A DNA stretch of 64,000 bases from Cloacibacterium normanense (GCF_003860565.1 NZ_CP034157.1:1736001-1800000); one strand, 5' to 3'. Counted from the stretch's first letter, positions 18,823 to 26,923 are shown. Translations and numbers: made by a program. The notes: generated by a model from the sequence alone, not told the origin.

Positions 18823-19440
18823 TTATTTATCAAATTTCCAATGTTTACTTATTAATACTATTTTACAATTTTTGCAGAAATCTGTTTCTTCATCTGTATG
18901 ATTTTCACCTTCTGCATCTCTCATAAAGCATGTTTTTTCTGGACAATGTTTTAAACCTTGTGTATGTCCTAATTCATGAATGGCAATCTTGTAAAATTGT
19001 TCATTTCTATTTTTAGAATTCAGCCTAAAACTTGAAGCTACACAAGCAGAACCAGGTCTATAACCAAGTCCCATAATCCCGAAATCTGCAATTTTGCCTT
19101 TGGTTGCACTAATATCTTTATTGGTTAAACCAATAGTGACAGAATTTTCAGGTGTTCTCAATTTTAAAAATTTAATAATAGAATCTGCTCTGTACCGGCT
19201 TCTAGGTTTGTAATAACTATTTTTAGGGAACTTTATAGGCTCCAAAACCTTAACATTAGGATAAATCTTTTTGATGTTTTCGGAAATTTCTGACAATTGT
19301 TGAGGTTTTATATCTTCAAAAGGTTGAATAAGAATGGTGACAATTTCTTGATTTTTTATTACATTTTCTTTTGACTTTTCACAAGAAAAAATCAATAAAA
19401 ACAATAGAATATAAAAAATATATTTTTTAAAAACCTCCAT
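18823..19440 (-). CDS. Archaemetzincin-like zinc metalloprotease lipoprotein
   Basis: I place the start at ATG 19440, which opens a lipoprotein signal with lipobox IFSC (Cys20); the longer frame from 19497 overlaps the preceding gene. The 205-residue protein carries HELGHTQGLKHC (155-166), then CFM (171-173) and a CKNC pair (189-192). This is the metzincin zinc site plus the four-Cys second zinc site that defines archaemetzincins. It is predicted to be a membrane-anchored peptidase facing the periplasm or outside. It lies between a barnase-like toxin and its barstar-like inhibitor, which is unusual. Substrate unknown. Confidence 0.78.
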   Translation of the reverse strand: MEVFKKYIFYILLFLLIFSCEKSKENVIKNQEIVTILIQPFEDIKPQQLSEISENIKKIYPNVKVLEPIKFPKNSYYKPRSRYRADSIIKFLKLRTPENSVTIGLTNKDISATKGKIADFGIMGLGYRPGSACVASSFRLNSKNRNEQFYKIAIHELGHTQGLKHCPEKTCFMRDAEGENHTDEETDFCKNCKIVLISKHWKFDK

Positions 19441-19465
19441 CTTCCACCATCCAACTTCTATCAAA

Positions 19466-20047
19466 TTATTTTTCCTCGAAACTTCTGTAATGATCAAACG
19501 TCACGAAAACCAAACCATCATTAGAAAAAACTACTCTATCTGCATTTCTATTGCCGCAATTGTAATTAAGGTCTGCTTCGAAATATTTTCGTCCAGATTT
19601 TGTAGGAAGAGATTTTTGTCGATTTGTCCAGATATCACCACCAATAGCCTTTCCGGGAGCAACTTCGCAAAGATTTCCTTTGCTTGGAACCCAACCCATA
19701 GATTTTGCTTCTGATTTTGTGATGTAATAATCGGGCAATTCTCCATGTTCTTTTAGATATTTCACCACCAATTCATCATTGGTAAGTTCATCAATATTAT
19801 TCTTGGAAGCATTATTATCATCAGAAAAATCAGACTTTCTTTCCTCAAAATTGTCTTGATTTTTCTTTGAATTATTTTCGTAAGAATAAGAACTTTCAGA
19901 TTTCTGATTGTCAGATTTTCTGTAAGAAATTTCTGAATTTTCTGATGTGTCTTTTTTCTCGATTTTATAGTTATTGAAAAGATACATCAATAACAATCCT
20001 GCCACGAAAGCCAGAAAAATATAAAGTAACGATTTTTTGTTTTGCAT
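19466..20047 (-). CDS. Membrane-anchored barnase-like ribonuclease
   Basis: Residues 8-25 form a hydrophobic anchor or uncleaved signal. Residues 26-90 are a charged, low-complexity S/K/N/D linker, and about 91-193 are a microbial ribonuclease domain. Its motifs are LPDYYITKSEAKSMGW, GNLCEVAPGKAIGGDIWTN, Glu157 in FEADLNY, Arg167 and Arg171 in NRNADR, and His186 in FDHY, matching barnase Glu73, Arg83, Arg87 and His102. Two cysteines (127, 164) could form an extracytoplasmic disulfide. Expected to cut RNA as a secreted or released toxin, with barstar nearby as immunity. All catalytic residues are intact. Confidence 0.88.
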   Translation of the reverse strand: MQNKKSLLYIFLAFVAGLLLMYLFNNYKIEKKDTSENSEISYRKSDNQKSESSYSYENNSKKNQDNFEERKSDFSDDNNASKNNIDELTNDELVVKYLKEHGELPDYYITKSEAKSMGWVPSKGNLCEVAPGKAIGGDIWTNRQKSLPTKSGRKYFEADLNYNCGNRNADRVVFSNDGLVFVTFDHYRSFEEK

Positions 20048-20068
20048 AATTATGTTTTCTCAGTTTTT

Positions 20069-20150
20069 GCAGCCCGACTTGAGTGAAGCTCTTTTTTATT
20101 TTTTGCAAAAAAATAAAAAAAGCGGGAGCGGAAGGCGGAAATAGCTGCCC
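20069..20150 (+). ncRNA. Structured element, copy A (Flavo-1-like RNA)
   Basis: GCAGCCCGACTTGA at the 5' side and GGCGGAAATAGCTGCCC at the 3' side. The outer stem is GCAGC (20069-20073) with GCTGC (20144-20148), an inner stem is GCTC with GAGC, then a long A/T stem CTTTTTTATTTTTT / AAAAAATAAAAAAAG. The same frame with different but still paired stems occurs at 38643-38753 and 43803-43945. It resembles, from memory, the Flavo-1 RNA motif of Flavobacteria. It lies between nadE and the barnase gene on the opposite strand. Confidence 0.65.
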
Positions 20151-20168
20151 AAATAAACAAATTTTTAA

Positions 20169-20960
20169 TTAACTTCTCCACTCTTCCGGAATATCGCATA
20201 CCGGAATTGGATTCATTTTATGTTGTGCTGCTTTGTGCATTCTGCTGAAAATTTTATAAACTTCCAAGTCTCTTCCAGAATAATCGCTTTCGGTTTTGGT
20301 TCCCCATTCTTTTTGGATTTTTTCCAATTCAGGATAAGTAGCTCCAATTTGTTGCTCATCGGTTCTATCTACATCCCAAAGTCCATCAGTTGGAATGGCA
20401 TTTTTAATAGATTCTGGCAAATCTAAAGCTCTTGCCAAAGCATACACTTCGGTTTTGTACAAATCTGCAATCGGCGAAACATCTACTCCACCATCTCCGT
20501 ATTTCGTGTAAAAACCAATTCCGAAATCTTCCACTTTATTCCCAGTTCCACAAACTAAAAGTCCATTGATTTGTCCGTAATAATACAAAGTGAGCATTCT
20601 CAATCTGCTTCTGGTATTGGCAAAAGCTAATTTTTCCGCAGGAAATTCATTATCTTTTACATCAAAAGTTTTGTATAACGCTTCGAAAGGTTCATTTAAA
20701 TCTACTGAGAAACCTTCCACATTTGGAAATTTATTTTTTAGAAATTCTATATGCTCTAAAGCACGAGAAGCTTGATCTTTTTGTTGACGAATTGGCATTT
20801 CTAGAGCCAAAACTTTAAGTCCAGTCATGGCACAAAGTGTAGATACCACACCAGAATCTACTCCACCCGAAACTCCAATTACATAACCTTTTACTCCTGC
20901 TTTTGTAGCGTAATCTTTTAGCCAAGAAACTATTCTTTCAATTATTTTTTCTGATTGCAT
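20169..20960 (-). CDS. nadE: NAD+ synthase
   Basis: A 263-residue ammonia-dependent NAD synthetase that amidates deamido-NAD in the cytoplasm. The N-type ATP pyrophosphatase P-loop SGGVDS is at residues 31-36. Later motifs are GNKVEDFGIGFYTKYGDGGVD (shown partly: GTGNKVEDFG), DLYKTEVYALA and IPTDGLWD. It lacks the glutaminase domain, so it uses free ammonia. It is divergent from the lipoprotein/gldB/gldC genes; from memory, nadE beside gldB-gldC is a conserved flavobacterial neighbourhood. Confidence 0.95.
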   Translation of the reverse strand: MQSEKIIERIVSWLKDYATKAGVKGYVIGVSGGVDSGVVSTLCAMTGLKVLALEMPIRQQKDQASRALEHIEFLKNKFPNVEGFSVDLNEPFEALYKTFDVKDNEFPAEKLAFANTRSRLRMLTLYYYGQINGLLVCGTGNKVEDFGIGFYTKYGDGGVDVSPIADLYKTEVYALARALDLPESIKNAIPTDGLWDVDRTDEQQIGATYPELEKIQKEWGTKTESDYSGRDLEVYKIFSRMHKAAQHKMNPIPVCDIPEEWRS

Positions 20961-20999
20961 TTTATTGTATTTTTGCGAAACTAATTTTTTGTAAAAATA

Positions 21000-21428
21000 A
21001 TGAAGTTTTTTAGATTTTTATTGATTTTTTTAGTTTCAATTTCTTTCTTAATTTCTTGTGAAAAGAAAAAAGATTTTGAAAAAAGTAGAGTTGTGAGATT
21101 TCATTATGGAGGTTATGGAGATAATGTTAATGGATTTATTGAAGGAAAAGCAATCAAAATTGTTACTTTAGATAAAATTATTGGAGCAGGAAAATTTGAA
21201 GTTGAAATAAATCATTCAAAAAGAATTATTGTAAAAACTGATTTAGATGGAAATTATTTGATTAAAATTCCTAATGGAAATTATGACTTAAAATATATTT
21301 TAAAAGGATATCAACCAATTATTATTAAAAATTACAAATCTTTTGAAGACCAATTTACAAGAATAGATGTGAATTTTGAACAAGGAAACGAAACACAAAT
21401 ATTTAATGCACCAAAATGGGAACAATAA
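21000..21428 (+). CDS. Hypothetical lipoprotein with carboxypeptidase-regulatory-like domain
   Basis: A 142-residue protein with lipobox FLISC (Cys20). The segment about 65-110 (KRIIVKTDLDGNYLIKIPNGNYDLKYILKGYQP, with the core LDGNYLIKIPNGNYDLKY) has the beta-sandwich pattern of carboxypeptidase-D regulatory-like domains, often used for surface or periplasmic binding. No catalytic residues are visible. It ends 2 bases before the gldB start, so it is probably co-transcribed. Codon use is more A/T-rich than in gldB. Confidence 0.65.
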   Translation: MKFFRFLLIFLVSISFLISCEKKKDFEKSRVVRFHYGGYGDNVNGFIEGKAIKIVTLDKIIGAGKFEVEINHSKRIIVKTDLDGNYLIKIPNGNYDLKYILKGYQPIIIKNYKSFEDQFTRIDVNFEQGNETQIFNAPKWEQ

Positions 21429-21430
21429 TT

Positions 21431-22411
21431 ATGAAAAAAACAATCACATACTTTTTACTTCTCGCATTTTCTTTCGTACTTTTTTCTTGCAAAAAAGAAA
21501 CAGAAAACCGTTGGAATGTAGAAATTAAAACTACTGAACCTGTAAAAATTACTGATATTTCTGCAGCTTTTTATAATGATAAAATTCCTTTTCAGAATTT
21601 CAAAAAAGATTTTGGTTTTTTCTTGGCGCCACAAGTTCCTGATGCTACTTACGAGAAAAAACGTGCAGATGCCATCGAAAAAAGAGTCTATAAAGATGCT
21701 CTAAATAAAAATAATCTGGCGAATTTAGAAAAACAATTGGCTGCACTTTTTGCTCACATAAAATACTATTTCCCTGAATTTAAAATTCCACAAGTTTACG
21801 TGTTTTCTTCGGCTACAGAATTGTATGAAGAACCTATTTTGTATGTTCCAAATAAAGGTGTACTTTTCATAGACTTATCTGCATTTTTAGGCGAAAAATC
21901 AGAATTTTATGAAGGGATAGATGTTTACATGAGAAAAGAAATGACGCCTCAAAACGTTTTGCCAAAAGTAGCAGAAACCATTGCTGCAGATTATGTTCCT
22001 GCAACTCCAGACCACAATAAATTTTTGGACAAAATCATCAATTTTGGAAAGTTAATGATTCTCCAAGACGCTTTTCTTCCTGAAACGATGGATCAATACA
22101 AAATACATTATTCTAAAGACCAACAATCTTGGGCGATTTCAAATGAAGAAAATATTTGGAATTATTTTGTAGAAAACGACCTGCTTTTTAGCGATGACAA
22201 TAGATTAGACGAAAGATTTTTGGCAAAAGCTCCATTTTCTAAATTCTACACCGAAATTGATCCAAAATCTTCACCAAGAGTGGGTGCTTTTATCGGTTGG
22301 CAGATTTGCAGACAATATTTAGAAAAAAATCCTGAGGTGACTTTGCAAAAATTCTTGCATTTACCTGCAACAGAAATATTTAACAACAGTAATTATAAAC
22401 CTAAAAATTAA
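21431..22411 (+). CDS. gldB: Gliding motility lipoprotein GldB
   Basis: I choose ATG 21431 over the in-frame ATG at 21416, because 21431 opens a lipoprotein signal (MKKTITYFLLLAFSFVLFSC, Cys20) and the longer version overlaps the upstream gene. GldB is a lipoprotein needed for gliding in Flavobacterium johnsoniae. Motifs here include YVPNKGVLFIDLSAFLG, KVAETIAADYVPA and GAFIGWQICRQYLEKNP. gldC follows 70 bases later, as is usual. Non-gliding members of the group keep these genes, so motility of this organism is not proved. Confidence 0.9.
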   Translation: MKKTITYFLLLAFSFVLFSCKKETENRWNVEIKTTEPVKITDISAAFYNDKIPFQNFKKDFGFFLAPQVPDATYEKKRADAIEKRVYKDALNKNNLANLEKQLAALFAHIKYYFPEFKIPQVYVFSSATELYEEPILYVPNKGVLFIDLSAFLGEKSEFYEGIDVYMRKEMTPQNVLPKVAETIAADYVPATPDHNKFLDKIINFGKLMILQDAFLPETMDQYKIHYSKDQQSWAISNEENIWNYFVENDLLFSDDNRLDERFLAKAPFSKFYTEIDPKSSPRVGAFIGWQICRQYLEKNPEVTLQKFLHLPATEIFNNSNYKPKN

Positions 22412-22441
22412 AAAGAGATGCGAGATGCGTGTTACGAGGTA

Positions 22442-22475
22442 AACTCGGAACTCGAAACTCGGAACTCGAAACTCC
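22442..22475 (+). repeat. 14-bp tandem repeat upstream of gldC
   Basis: AACTCGGAACTCGA occurs twice in perfect tandem (22442-22455, 22456-22469) plus a partial AACTCC, ending 6 bases before the gldC ATG. It lies in the untranslated leader if gldC starts at 22481. Confidence 0.85.
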
Positions 22476-22480
22476 AAAAA

Positions 22481-22804
22481 ATGAGACAAACACAGATAAC
22501 AATTAACGTAGAATTAGATGAAAACCACGTTCCAGAAAAAATGACTTGGAATGCTCAAGATGGTGGTGTAGAAAATCAAGAAACCAAAGCCACCATGATT
22601 TCAGTTTGGGACGAAAAAGCAATGGAAGCATTACGCATCGATTTATGGACTAAAGATATGCCTGTAGATCAAATGAAAATGTTCCTTCATCAGATTTTTG
22701 TTTCTCTTGGTCATACTTATCAAAGAGCAACTGGCGAAGATGATGTAGCCGAAAAAATTCAAGAATTTGCGGAAGATTTCGCTTTTATGAGTAAAATTAA
22801 ATAA
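22481..22804 (+). CDS. gldC: Gliding motility protein GldC
   Basis: A 107-residue cytoplasmic protein. I choose ATG 22481 (MRQTQITINVELDENHVPEKM), which matches the family N-terminus; the frame is open back to 22418 but that stretch is a tandem repeat. Conserved segments are LDENHVPEKMTWNAQDGG, MISVWDEKAMEALRIDLWTKDMPVDQMKMF and FHQ-like repeats. The molecular role is unclear; it is linked to gldB in gliding bacteria. It probably shares the gldB transcript. Confidence 0.9.
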   Translation: MRQTQITINVELDENHVPEKMTWNAQDGGVENQETKATMISVWDEKAMEALRIDLWTKDMPVDQMKMFLHQIFVSLGHTYQRATGEDDVAEKIQEFAEDFAFMSKIK

Positions 22805-22884
22805 TGTGATAATTTGTGAATGAGATGATGTGTTAATTTTATACATCATCAAATCAACAAACCAACTAATCAATACATCAACAA

Positions 22885-24024
22885 ATGAAATTCAATACTA
22901 AAGTAATACACGGCAATCAAAGCCACGAAAAAGTAACAGGTTCTGTAAACGTTCCAGTATTTTTAACATCTACATTCGCACAAAAATCTCCAGGAGAACA
23001 TTCAGGTTACGAATATTCTAGAGCGGCAAATCCTACTAGACAAGCGTTAGAAGACGCACTCGCTTCCATAGAAAACGGAGCTAGAGGTTTGGCTTTTGGT
23101 TCTGGTTTAGCAGCAATAGATTGCGTTTTGAAATTATTAAATCCAGGAGACGAAATCATCGCTGTAGACGATTTATACGGAGGAAGTTATAGAATGTTTA
23201 CCAGACTTTTCGAGAAATATCAACTGAAATTTCACTTTGTAAACTTAGAAAATCCAGAAAATATTCTTCCGCTGATTAACGAAAAAACCAAATTGGTTTG
23301 GCTGGAAACCCCAACCAATCCTTTAATGAAATTAGTTGACATTCAAAAAGTTGCAGAACTCATCAAAGGAAAAGATATTCTTTTAGCGGTGGATAACACT
23401 TTTGCAACACCTTATATTCAGACTCCATTAGATTTAGGTGCAGATATTGTGATGCATTCTGCTACCAAATATTTAGGCGGACATTCTGATGTTATTGCAG
23501 GAGCTTTAATTGCCAAAACTCCAGAATTAGGAGAAAAACTTCATTTTATTCAGTTTGCAAGTGGCGGAATTTTAGGACCTCACGACTCTTATTTGGTTTT
23601 GAGAGGAATTAAAACTTTGGCTTTAAGAGTTCAAAGACATTCTGAAAACGGACAAAAAATTGCTGAATATTTACAAAATCATCCAAAAGTAGATAAAGTC
23701 TTTTATCCAAATTTAGCGAGCAATCCTCAGTTAGAATTGGCAAAAAAACAAATGAAAACTTTCGGCGGAATGATTTCTTTTACTTTCAAATCGGGTAAAA
23801 AGGAAGATTCTATCCAATTTTTAGAAAAATTGAAAGTCTTCACTTTGGCCGAAAGTTTGGGAGGTGTAGAGTCTTTGGCAAATCATCCAGCTTTAATGAC
23901 TCACGCTTCTATTCCTGCAGAAAAACGTGCAGAATTAGGCATTACCGATGATTTGGTTCGTTTAAGTTGCGGTATTGAAGATGTAGAAGATTTAATTGCA
24001 GATATAGAACAGGCTTTTAATTAA
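22885..24024 (+). CDS. Cystathionine gamma-synthase/gamma-lyase family PLP enzyme
   Basis: A 379-residue Cys/Met-metabolism PLP enzyme. It has the substrate-phosphate region YEYSRAANPTRQALEDALA, the PLP-binding GSGLAAIDCVL, VDDLYGGSYRMF, WLETPTNPLMKL, AVDNTFATPY and the PLP-lysine in HSATKYLGGHSD, then SLGGVESLANHPALMTHASIP. It acts in trans-sulfuration, either making cystathionine from an O-acyl-homoserine and cysteine or cleaving it; sequence alone does not decide between them. The leader (22805-22884) is a low-complexity CAT/CAAATC run. Confidence 0.9.
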   Translation: MKFNTKVIHGNQSHEKVTGSVNVPVFLTSTFAQKSPGEHSGYEYSRAANPTRQALEDALASIENGARGLAFGSGLAAIDCVLKLLNPGDEIIAVDDLYGGSYRMFTRLFEKYQLKFHFVNLENPENILPLINEKTKLVWLETPTNPLMKLVDIQKVAELIKGKDILLAVDNTFATPYIQTPLDLGADIVMHSATKYLGGHSDVIAGALIAKTPELGEKLHFIQFASGGILGPHDSYLVLRGIKTLALRVQRHSENGQKIAEYLQNHPKVDKVFYPNLASNPQLELAKKQMKTFGGMISFTFKSGKKEDSIQFLEKLKVFTLAESLGGVESLANHPALMTHASIPAEKRAELGITDDLVRLSCGIEDVEDLIADIEQAFN

Positions 24025-24030
24025 AAATCT

Positions 24031-24477
24031 ATGTTGACGAGAAAAGCCACTTTAGAAGATTTACCACAACTGTCAAATTTATTTGACCAATACAGAAGTT
24101 TTTATCACAAGGAAAGTGATATTGAAGGTGCTGAAAATTTTCTAAAAGAAAGATTAGAAAACCAAGATTCTGAAATTTTCGTAGCAGAAGAAAACGGTAT
24201 TTTGACCGGTTTTACTCAATTATATCCTTTGTTTTCTTCAACAAGAATGAAAAGATATTGGCTTTTAAATGATTTATTCGTCAATGAAAATCACAGAGGA
24301 AAAGGTCATTCTAAAGCTTTGATTGAAAGCGCAAAAGAACTTTGTATAGAAACAAAAGCTTGCGGAATTCTTCTAGAAACCGATAAAACCAACGAAATTG
24401 GCAACCAACTTTATCCGAGTTGTGGTTTTGAACATTATAATTACGCCAATTTTTATGAATGGACTAATCCTATTTAA
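24031..24477 (+). CDS. GNAT-family N-acetyltransferase
   Basis: A 148-residue single GNAT domain. It shows LTRKATLEDLPQLSNLFDQY at the N-terminus, a motif-A acetyl-CoA loop in LFVNENHRGKGHSKALIE (the R/Q-x-x-G-x-G/A pattern is RGKGHS) and a C-terminal LYPSCGFEHYNYANFYEW. Substrate unknown. It starts 6 bases after the cystathionine enzyme and is likely co-transcribed. Confidence 0.88.
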   Translation: MLTRKATLEDLPQLSNLFDQYRSFYHKESDIEGAENFLKERLENQDSEIFVAEENGILTGFTQLYPLFSSTRMKRYWLLNDLFVNENHRGKGHSKALIESAKELCIETKACGILLETDKTNEIGNQLYPSCGFEHYNYANFYEWTNPI

Positions 24478-24487
24478 TCTTTGATTT

Positions 24488-24558
24488 TGGATTTACGATT
24501 TCTAACAGAATAATGAAAAATTTTAAATCCAATATCTCAAATCGTAAATCGTAAATAA
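24488..24558 (+). repeat. AAATCGTAAATC low-complexity inverted/tandem repeat
   Basis: GGATTTACGATTT near 24490 pairs with AAATCGTAAATC copies at about 24539-24558 that run in tandem up to 2 bases before the DinB ATG. The same wording (TAAATCGTAAATCTAAAATC) recurs at about 18466-18490. Confidence 0.7.
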
Positions 24559-24560
24559 TT

Positions 24561-25067
24561 ATGACTGAATTTCAAAAATATATTCAAAGATATTTAGACC
24601 TAATTCCATCTGATAATTGGTTGGAAGAAATGATCAATTCTGGAGCAGAAACCATTCAGATTTTTTCTGGTTTAGACAATGAAAAATCACTTTTTGCCTA
24701 CGCAGAAGGAAAATGGACGCTCAAGGAATTGCTTCTTCATTTAATTGACACCGAAAAAATTTTCCAATACAGAGCTCTTCGTTTTGCCAGAAAAGACCAA
24801 ACCGAATTGTCTGGTTTTGATGAAGATTTATTTGCTGCAAATTCTTTTGCTAACGATAGAACTTTGGTAAGTTTGTTAGAAGAGTTCAGAATTGTGAGAC
24901 AAACGTCTATCATTTTCTTCGAAAATTTACAAAATGCAGCACTTACCAACACTGGAAAAGCCAACGGAAACAAAATTTCTGTAGAAACCATCGGAAGATT
25001 AATCGTGGGACATAATTTTCATCATTTAAAAATAGTTGAGGAAAGATATTTACCGAATTTGAAATAA
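24561..25067 (+). CDS. DinB-family protein
   Basis: A 168-residue four-helix DinB/DUF664-like protein. Likely metal ligands are His57 in LLLHLIDTEKIFQYRALRF and the His pair in GHNFHHLKIVEERY (about 152-157). KWTLKELLLHLIDTE is the standard first helix motif. Such proteins are often thiol-dependent transferases or DNA-damage-inducible factors; the exact role is unknown. The gene is monocistronic and followed by the IS200-like unit. Confidence 0.85.
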   Translation: MTEFQKYIQRYLDLIPSDNWLEEMINSGAETIQIFSGLDNEKSLFAYAEGKWTLKELLLHLIDTEKIFQYRALRFARKDQTELSGFDEDLFAANSFANDRTLVSLLEEFRIVRQTSIIFFENLQNAALTNTGKANGNKISVETIGRLIVGHNFHHLKIVEERYLPNLK

Positions 25068-25125
25068 ATTTCCCACAGATTTTCACAGAAATTTTGAAAT
25101 CATTTTTAAAACCATTTAATATTAT

Positions 25126-25187
25126 CAATAGGAACGGGCTTTAGCCCGTTTTTTTAGTAAAATAAATTCCTTTGGCTTTAGCCAAAA
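25126..25187 (+). repeat. Double-hairpin end of IS200-like unit, left
   Basis: Two hairpins: AACGGGC TTTA GCCCGTT (25133-25150) and TTTGGC TTTA GCCAAA (25171-25186). The segment is the inverted counterpart of 25670-25731, and the outer ends read CAATAGG.. and ..CCTATTG. Confidence 0.85.
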
Positions 25188-25223
25188 CCTAAATTTTTAT
25201 TATTTTTGATAAAAAAAACTAAA

Positions 25224-25669
25224 ATGCCTTTTATCAAAATTTACATTCATTTTGTGTTTTCAACGCTAGACAGAAAACCACTCCTAAATTCTTCGGATTT
25301 AAGAATTAAACTTTGGAAACATATCAAACAAAACGCCACGGAAAAAGGTATTTTTATTGATATGATAAATGGATATTCAGATCATTGTCATATTGTTTAA
25401 TCTCTTTAGGTTTTAGTCAAAATATTGAGAAAATAGTTCAGCTAATAAAAGGAGAATCTTCACATTGGCTTAACCAAAATCAATTGACAAAAGAAAAATT
25501 TGCTTGGCAAGATGAATATTTTGCAGTTTCTGTTTCAGAATCTATGATTGAAAATGTTAGAAATTACATCAAAAATCAAGAAAAACATCATCAGAAAAAA
25601 ACTTTCGCAGAGGAATATCAAGAATTTATAGAAAAATATAATTTTGAAAAATTAAAAGATAAAGAATAA
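25224..25669 (+). pseudogene. IS200-like Y1 transposase, frameshifted
   Basis: Begins at ATG 25224 (MPFIKIYIHFVFSTLDRKP, the IS200 TnpA opening). It runs to the HUH motif SDHCHI and then stops at about 25400, because the frame has shifted. The rest continues in another frame from about 25390 (CLISLGFSQNIEKIVQLIKGESSHW, then EYFAVSVSESMIENVRNYIKNQEKHH, which includes the catalytic Tyr region). One small indel near 25390-25396 separates the halves. Joined, the product would be about 148 residues, full length for TnpA. The copy is therefore probably inactive. Confidence 0.85.
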
Positions 25670-25731
25670 GTTTTGGCTAAAGCCAATAAGAATTACTAAT
25701 TTTGAAAACGGGCTAAAGCCCGCTCCTATTG
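25670..25731 (-). repeat. Double-hairpin end of IS200-like unit, right
   Basis: Inverted counterpart of 25126-25187: TTTTGGC TAAA GCCAAT (25671-25687), then ACGGGC TAAA GCCCGC (25708-25723), ending CCTATTG directly before the ATG of the next gene. Confidence 0.85.
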
Positions 25732-26346
25732 ATGAAAATGAATTTCAAAATCACCATACAATATTTATTAATTTCTGTTCTATTAATTGGAGTTTCATTC
25801 TTATTAGCTTATCATTTTTGGTGGAAAATTGATTTAAATTCAGGTCAATTTTTTATAATCGTTTTTGCAACAATAATTTGTTGCCTTGGAATTGGATTTT
25901 TATCAATATTAATCAGCGGAATTATTGTATTTAAAAATATTGAAAAAATTGGTTTCATAAGTCCTTTTAATTTAGCAATGAATGGATATTATTATGAAAA
26001 ATTAGGGCTTGAAACTGCAAAAAAATTAAAAAACACTTTTTCTCTAATTGCTTTTCCTACATTTTTTATTTTAATTTTAGCTTTCTATAAAATTGTAAAT
26101 TTCGTAGAATACACAGATTTAACCTATTACGGAATTGAAAAATCAGTTAAAATTGAACAAATTTCATATTATAAAGGCAAAAAAAGAGCAATAATAAATT
26201 TTGAATTTAACAATGAAAAGATTTCAAAAAATTTGTTTTTGAAAGATACTTTAAAAAATATTGGAGACATTGAAACCATCATTTTTTCATCAAGAAATCC
26301 TAATATTGTAGAACTAAAATCAGAATTTGAAGAAAATTCTAAATAA
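25732..26346 (+). CDS. Hypothetical membrane protein
   Basis: I use ATG 25732; ATG 25738 is also possible and the TTG at 25729 belongs to the repeat. About 204 residues with three hydrophobic segments (about 7-27, 35-62 and 100-122), then a soluble, lysine-rich C-terminal domain of about 80 residues with beta-strand pattern (KSVKIEQISYYKGKKRAIINFEF, core EQISYYKGKKRAI). I recognise no family. The hairpin end of the IS200-like unit abuts its start, so the element may have replaced its promoter. It ends 2 bases before the next gene. Confidence 0.65.
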   Translation: MKMNFKITIQYLLISVLLIGVSFLLAYHFWWKIDLNSGQFFIIVFATIICCLGIGFLSILISGIIVFKNIEKIGFISPFNLAMNGYYYEKLGLETAKKLKNTFSLIAFPTFFILILAFYKIVNFVEYTDLTYYGIEKSVKIEQISYYKGKKRAIINFEFNNEKISKNLFLKDTLKNIGDIETIIFSSRNPNIVELKSEFEENSK

Positions 26347-26348
26347 TT

Positions 26349-26897
26349 ATGGAAAAAGCACTAGAAATATTAAAAAACGGCGGCGTAATCCTCTATCCTA
26401 CGGATACGATTTGGGGAATTGGCTGTGACGCAACCAATGTAGAAGCCATCAACAAAATTTTTGAAATCAAAAAGCGTGAGAAAACCAAATCCATGATTAT
26501 TTTGGTGGAAAACGAACGCCGATTACAAGATTTGGTAGACGTTCCAGAAATGGCTTGGCAAATTATTGATTTGTCTGAAAAACCAGTCACCATCGTTTAC
26601 GAAAATCCTAAAAATTTACCCAAAGAAATTTTAGCTGAAGATGGAAGCATCGGAATTAGATTGGTAAAAGATGATTTTTGCAAAAAATTGATTTCTAAAC
26701 TCAATAAACCTTTGGTTTCTACTTCTGCCAATTTTAGCGGAGACAAATCACCATTGAAATTCTCTGACATCTCGCAAGAACTGATTGATGCGGTAGATTA
26801 TGCAGTAGAAGAAAACAGAGAAAGCGTTTCCAAATATTCTGGTTCATCAGTGATAAAAGTTTGGAGTGACGGAAGAGTGAAAGTACTTCGCGAGTAG
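26349..26897 (+). CDS. L-threonylcarbamoyladenylate synthase (TsaC/Sua5/YrdC)
   Basis: A 182-residue YrdC-domain protein that makes threonylcarbamoyl-AMP from threonine, bicarbonate and ATP for the t6A37 modification of tRNA. Conserved segments are GGVILYPTDTIWGIGCDA, KKREKTKSMIILV, the KPVTIVYE strand and LVSTSANFSGDKSP. It is TsaC-length, without the C-terminal Sua5 domain. A hairpin terminator follows. Confidence 0.92.
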   Translation: MEKALEILKNGGVILYPTDTIWGIGCDATNVEAINKIFEIKKREKTKSMIILVENERRLQDLVDVPEMAWQIIDLSEKPVTIVYENPKNLPKEILAEDGSIGIRLVKDDFCKKLISKLNKPLVSTSANFSGDKSPLKFSDISQELIDAVDYAVEENRESVSKYSGSSVIKVWSDGRVKVLRE

Positions 26898-26923
26898 TCT
26901 TACCACAGCGAAACTGAGGTTAA

